DNA of 8,629 nt from SLAN01 sp964565375 (GTDB lineage: Bacteria; Spirochaetota; Spirochaetia; DSM-27196; SKKC01): assembly GCA_964565375.1 (NCBI GenBank), contig CAZMEV010000121.1, positions 1 through 8,629 on the forward strand, read 5' to 3'. Below, one piece after another: positions 7,093-8,629 of the stretch. Numbering within the stretch: position 1 is the stretch's first letter; each line of letters opens with the position of its first letter. Under the pieces are notes generated by a model. The model saw only the letters and a program-made list of their open reading frames with translations. It was not told the DNA's origin and ran no database searches. The translations under genes were made by a program, and so were the position numbers.

Positions 7093-7174
7093 GGCAAGGA
7101 GCACGAGCAGTGGAACATCGAACTCTACGGAACTCAGCCCTCATGGCAGCTCGCTCAACGATGTGCTCCTTGCC
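7093..7174. repeat. 82-nt element with perfect 12-bp inverted ends between convergent genes
   Basis: GGCAAGGAGCAC (7093-7104) is exactly inverted at 7163-7174 (GTGCTCCTTGCC). Just inside, GAGC (7105-7108) can pair with GCTC (7153-7156) across a 6-nt bulge, extending the stem. The interior holds a GAACTC direct repeat. The element starts 15 bp after the membrane-protein stop, in the 286-bp gap (7079-7364) before the tenA stop. No U tract follows on either strand and no target-site duplication is evident. It could be a barrier between convergent transcripts, a small mobile or repetitive unit, or a structured RNA. Nothing else recognisable was seen in the rest of the gap. Confidence 0.6.
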
Positions 7175-7364
7175 GGCGGGATGGGAATGCCGGTTGGAAT
7201 GATCCGGACCAGCGAAGCGCCGACGCAGACATGCTGCGGGTGAAGCCGAGTACCGCATGCTTGCTCGCAGCGTATGCCGCCGGATTACTCTTTACCGCTG
7301 TTCATGTTGTACGCCACTCCGTTTTTTGGGGGAATAGGTTGATGTTTTCCCCGTACCCGCCGAT

Positions 7365-8000
7365 TCACCCATCCGCTTCCGCCATTGCAGCAGAGAAGAA
7401 CGCCTCCTCACAGTCAATAGCATATCGATAGCAGGCGTGAACCGTGGCGCTGTCCTCTGCGTGCCGGTCAACGAGCCCTTCGAGCTGATTGACCAGCTCA
7501 TGAAAGTCCGGCGAAGCATATGTTTCAACCCACTCGCCGAACGGTTGCGCGGGTATAGCGCTTGTCTCGGCAATCCGTGAGCCAAGAAAGCTGTAGAGTT
7601 TCATGCACGGTGTCATGGCCGAAGCGGTTGTTCCGACATCGCTACTCCAGGCAGTGGCCAGCAGAAAATCGGTGTAGCGTCGCGTAGTAGCGGAAGCAGT
7701 AACCGACTCAGGGTCAATCCCCCACGATTCGGCGTAGTTCTTATGAAGCTTCAGTTCCTCGAGAACACCGTCAGCAAGTGCGTGGAATGTCTGGAAAGAA
7801 CCCCAATCCGGCGCTTTTCCGGCGGCAATAGAGTAGGCGCGCGCAAACGATTGGAGATAGAGCCTGTCCTGCGCGATGTAGTATCTGAATGCCTGCCGGT
7901 CGAGCGTCGCCTCGGCGATACCGCGGACAAACGGATGATTCAGAATTTCAGAAGCTTTGTCCCCGCATTCGTGCCACAACTCCTGTGATAAACGACTCAT
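7365..8000 (-). CDS. tenA: Thiaminase II / aminopyrimidine aminohydrolase TenA
   Basis: A 211-residue all-helical protein of the TenA family, full length. TenA hydrolyses aminomethyl-pyrimidine breakdown products of thiamin to HMP (and can cleave thiamin), salvaging the pyrimidine in the cytoplasm. Family features are HPFVRGIAEATL (22-33), FRYYIAQDRLYLQSFARAY with Asp45, the active-site cysteine in MTPCMKLYSFLG (Cys132), WVETYASPDF (157-166) and the C-terminal CEEAFF with Glu198/Glu199, one of them the expected catalytic glutamate. The start is set by AGGAGG (8007-8012 on the - strand) six bases before the ATG. A TPP riboswitch stands upstream, so the gene should be switched off when thiamin pyrophosphate is plentiful. 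No other thiamin gene is in the window, and no terminator was found after its stop. Confidence 0.95.
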   Translation of the reverse strand: MSRLSQELWHECGDKASEILNHPFVRGIAEATLDRQAFRYYIAQDRLYLQSFARAYSIAAGKAPDWGSFQTFHALADGVLEELKLHKNYAESWGIDPESVTASATTRRYTDFLLATAWSSDVGTTASAMTPCMKLYSFLGSRIAETSAIPAQPFGEWVETYASPDFHELVNQLEGLVDRHAEDSATVHACYRYAIDCEEAFFSAAMAEADG

Positions 8001-8005
8001 TGGTT

Positions 8006-8077
8006 ACCTCCTCACCATATTCGCGAGGAAAGCGGAGGCGACAACGTGTGGATTGCAATGCTCGAGGTGGTTATTGC
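8006..8077 (-). promoter_or_regulatory. Possible translational expression platform of the TPP riboswitch
   Basis: Between the aptamer and tenA, the leader has a small hairpin GCAAT/ATTGC (8073-8077 with 8055-8059) whose loop displays ACCTC (8064-8068). ACCTC can pair with GAGGT of the tenA ribosome site (8006-8010). A second CCTC segment (in CCTCGCG, near 8023-8027) could also pair with that site. No hairpin followed by a U run was seen. This favours ribosome-site sequestration over transcription termination; the pairing scheme is inferred by eye. Confidence 0.4.
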
Positions 8078-8105
8078 GCAGTTCGGATGTAAACACTCGC
8101 GGCAC

Positions 8106-8199
8106 TCCGTTTCCTTCGCTGGAATTACCCAGATCAGGTTCGCAGGGTCGAAGGCAGGCGCCTTCCTCTCAGCCCTGGTCCTCAAGGCTCCCCTACGGA
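8106..8199 (-). promoter_or_regulatory. TPP riboswitch (THI element) aptamer
   Basis: The - strand carries the conserved thiamin pyrophosphate aptamer. P1 is formed by TCCGT (8195-8199) and ACGGA (8106-8110). The pyrimidine-sensing CTGAGA lies at 8167-8172. P3 is GAAGGC-GCCT-GCCTTC (8150-8165). The pyrophosphate-sensing side reads GAACCTGATCTGGGTAA, then TTCCAGCGAAGGAA (8111-8141). The usual TAATGCCAGCG is here TAATTCCAGCG, a minor variant. Its place upstream of tenA fits thiamin control exactly. Confidence 0.96.
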
Positions 8200-8212
8200 A
8201 TTTGTTCAGCGG

Positions 8213-8243
8213 ATAATATCGTGCCTGCGCGACAGCTAGTCAA
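8213..8243 (-). promoter_or_regulatory. Promoter for the TPP riboswitch-tenA transcript
   Basis: On the - strand TTGACT (8238-8243, 5/6 to the -35 consensus) is followed by the AT-rich GATATTAT. TATTAT (8213-8218) lies at 19-bp spacing and the overlapping GATATT at 17 bp. The start would be near 8206, a few bases before the first riboswitch stem, as expected. The -35 hexamer overlaps the stop codon of the GH3 remnant (8240-8242). Confidence 0.55.
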
Positions 8244-8629
8244 GAGTCGGAGGTGCCCACGTATGCCTCCGTCCCCATTATACGCAATCGTATATCCGCG
8301 CTCGAGACGCCGACGAGAATGGTGTGCGTGCCCGGGGCGATTCGCCAGGAGTCGGCAGCCTCGTCGAAGAAGCTGAAGTCATCCGGGGTCAGGTACAGGG
8401 TGACCGCGCGCGACTCACCGGGCGCGAGAAAGAGCTTTTCGAAGCCTTTGAGTTCGAACGGAGGCCGGTCGACCCCGGCCGGTTCCCGGCCGCCGGCGAG
8501 TCGGCGAAGTCGCACTCTATGGTGAAGGGAAGCTTTCCGGAAGGGGTGGTGTGGCCGAAGATAATATCGGCGGCCGCGTTCACGGCTTCGAAGAACGACG
8601 TCTGATTGTAGCCTTTGACGTACGCCGCC
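8240..8629 (-). pseudogene. Broken C-terminus of a glycoside hydrolase family 3 beta-glucosidase-like gene (runs off right edge)
   Basis: Two different - strand frames each encode GH3 C-terminal sequence. From the edge to about 8477 one frame gives AAYVKGYNQTSFFEAV, AADIIFGHTTPSGKLPFT and FADSPAAGNRPG, the end of the second catalytic-side domain. From about 8475 to the stop at 8240 another frame gives VDRPPFELKGFEKLFLAPGE, TPDDFSFFDE and APGTHTILVGVSSADIRLRI, the end of the fibronectin type III-like domain. In intact family members roughly a hundred residues separate these pieces, including the PFGYGLSYT motif; here they abut with a frame change. A 7-bp repeat ACCGGCC (8463-8469 and 8477-8483) marks the join. 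This looks like a real deletion and not one miscalled base. What remains of the 5' part lies outside the window. Confidence 0.8.

Noticed and set aside
6476..7258. - strand frame (260 codons) opposite the membrane-protein gene
   Set aside because: His/Arg/Asn-rich translation without recognisable motifs; the + strand frame has a ribosome site, promoter and membrane segments.
7329..7352. Hairpin GGGGAA/TTCCCC after the tenA stop, considered as its terminator
   Set aside because: On the tenA strand it is followed by an A run, not a U run, and the stem is only 6 bp with a 12-nt loop.
7231..7431. Small + strand frame (66 codons) in the gap before tenA
   Set aside because: No ribosome site before its ATG, it overlaps the tenA 3' end antisense, and no family was recognised. 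The frame stays open upstream through the inverted repeat without an obvious start.
8389..8583. Treating the two GH3 frames as two separate small genes
   Set aside because: Each matches consecutive parts of one GH3 C-terminus and neither has a start signal; a deleted, frame-shifted remnant explains both.
1..8629. CRISPR array, tRNA, rRNA, integrase or insertion sequence
   Set aside because: No regularly spaced repeats, no cloverleaf-like gene and no transposase or integrase motifs were seen on either strand.

Overview
The window looks like a moderately GC-rich chromosome segment from a free-living Gram-negative-type bacterium. The mix of a GAF hybrid kinase whose family I associate with spirochaetes, a ribose/galactose-type sugar ABC transporter, a glycoside hydrolase family 3 (GH3) remnant and acidic exported protein would suit a free-living saline or marine spirochaete. 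That placement is an inference from protein style only; there is no rRNA or marker gene to prove it.

Layout on the + strand. The 3' part of a large hybrid sensor histidine kinase enters from the left edge (2-2275): PAS end, GAF, HisKA, HATPase, a degenerate receiver, then a canonical receiver. After a 149-bp GC-rich spacer comes a three-gene sugar-uptake operon: tandem-domain ATPase (2425-4080), permease overlapping it by 4 bp (4077-5081), and periplasmic binding protein (5150-6250), closed by a terminator-like hairpin (6319-6342). A small multi-pass membrane protein (6449-7078) follows under its own predicted promoter. On the - strand, a convergent tenA (7365-8000, thiaminase II / thiamin salvage) is preceded by a clear TPP riboswitch (8106-8199) and a promoter (8213-8243). 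A broken GH3 beta-glucosidase C-terminus (8240-8629, - strand) runs off the right edge. Between the convergent membrane-protein and tenA genes lies an unexplained 82-nt element with perfect 12-bp inverted ends.

How the parts may work together. The ATPase, permease and binding protein make a complete importer of the CUT2 (RbsABC/MglABC) type; its substrate cannot be read from sequence. The adjacent kinase could sense the same resource, but it has no DNA-binding output and no partner regulator is visible, so that link is only positional. tenA is an independent thiamin-responsive unit. The riboswitch leader shows no U-tract terminator and its Shine-Dalgarno can pair with an upstream segment, which suggests control of translation.

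I did not find a wholly new system. The points most worth a second look are the inverted-repeat element at 7093-7174, the long repeat-bearing linker and one-sided ATP sites of the transporter ATPase, the possible leaderless start of that gene, the TPP leader, and the deletion scar in the GH3 remnant.
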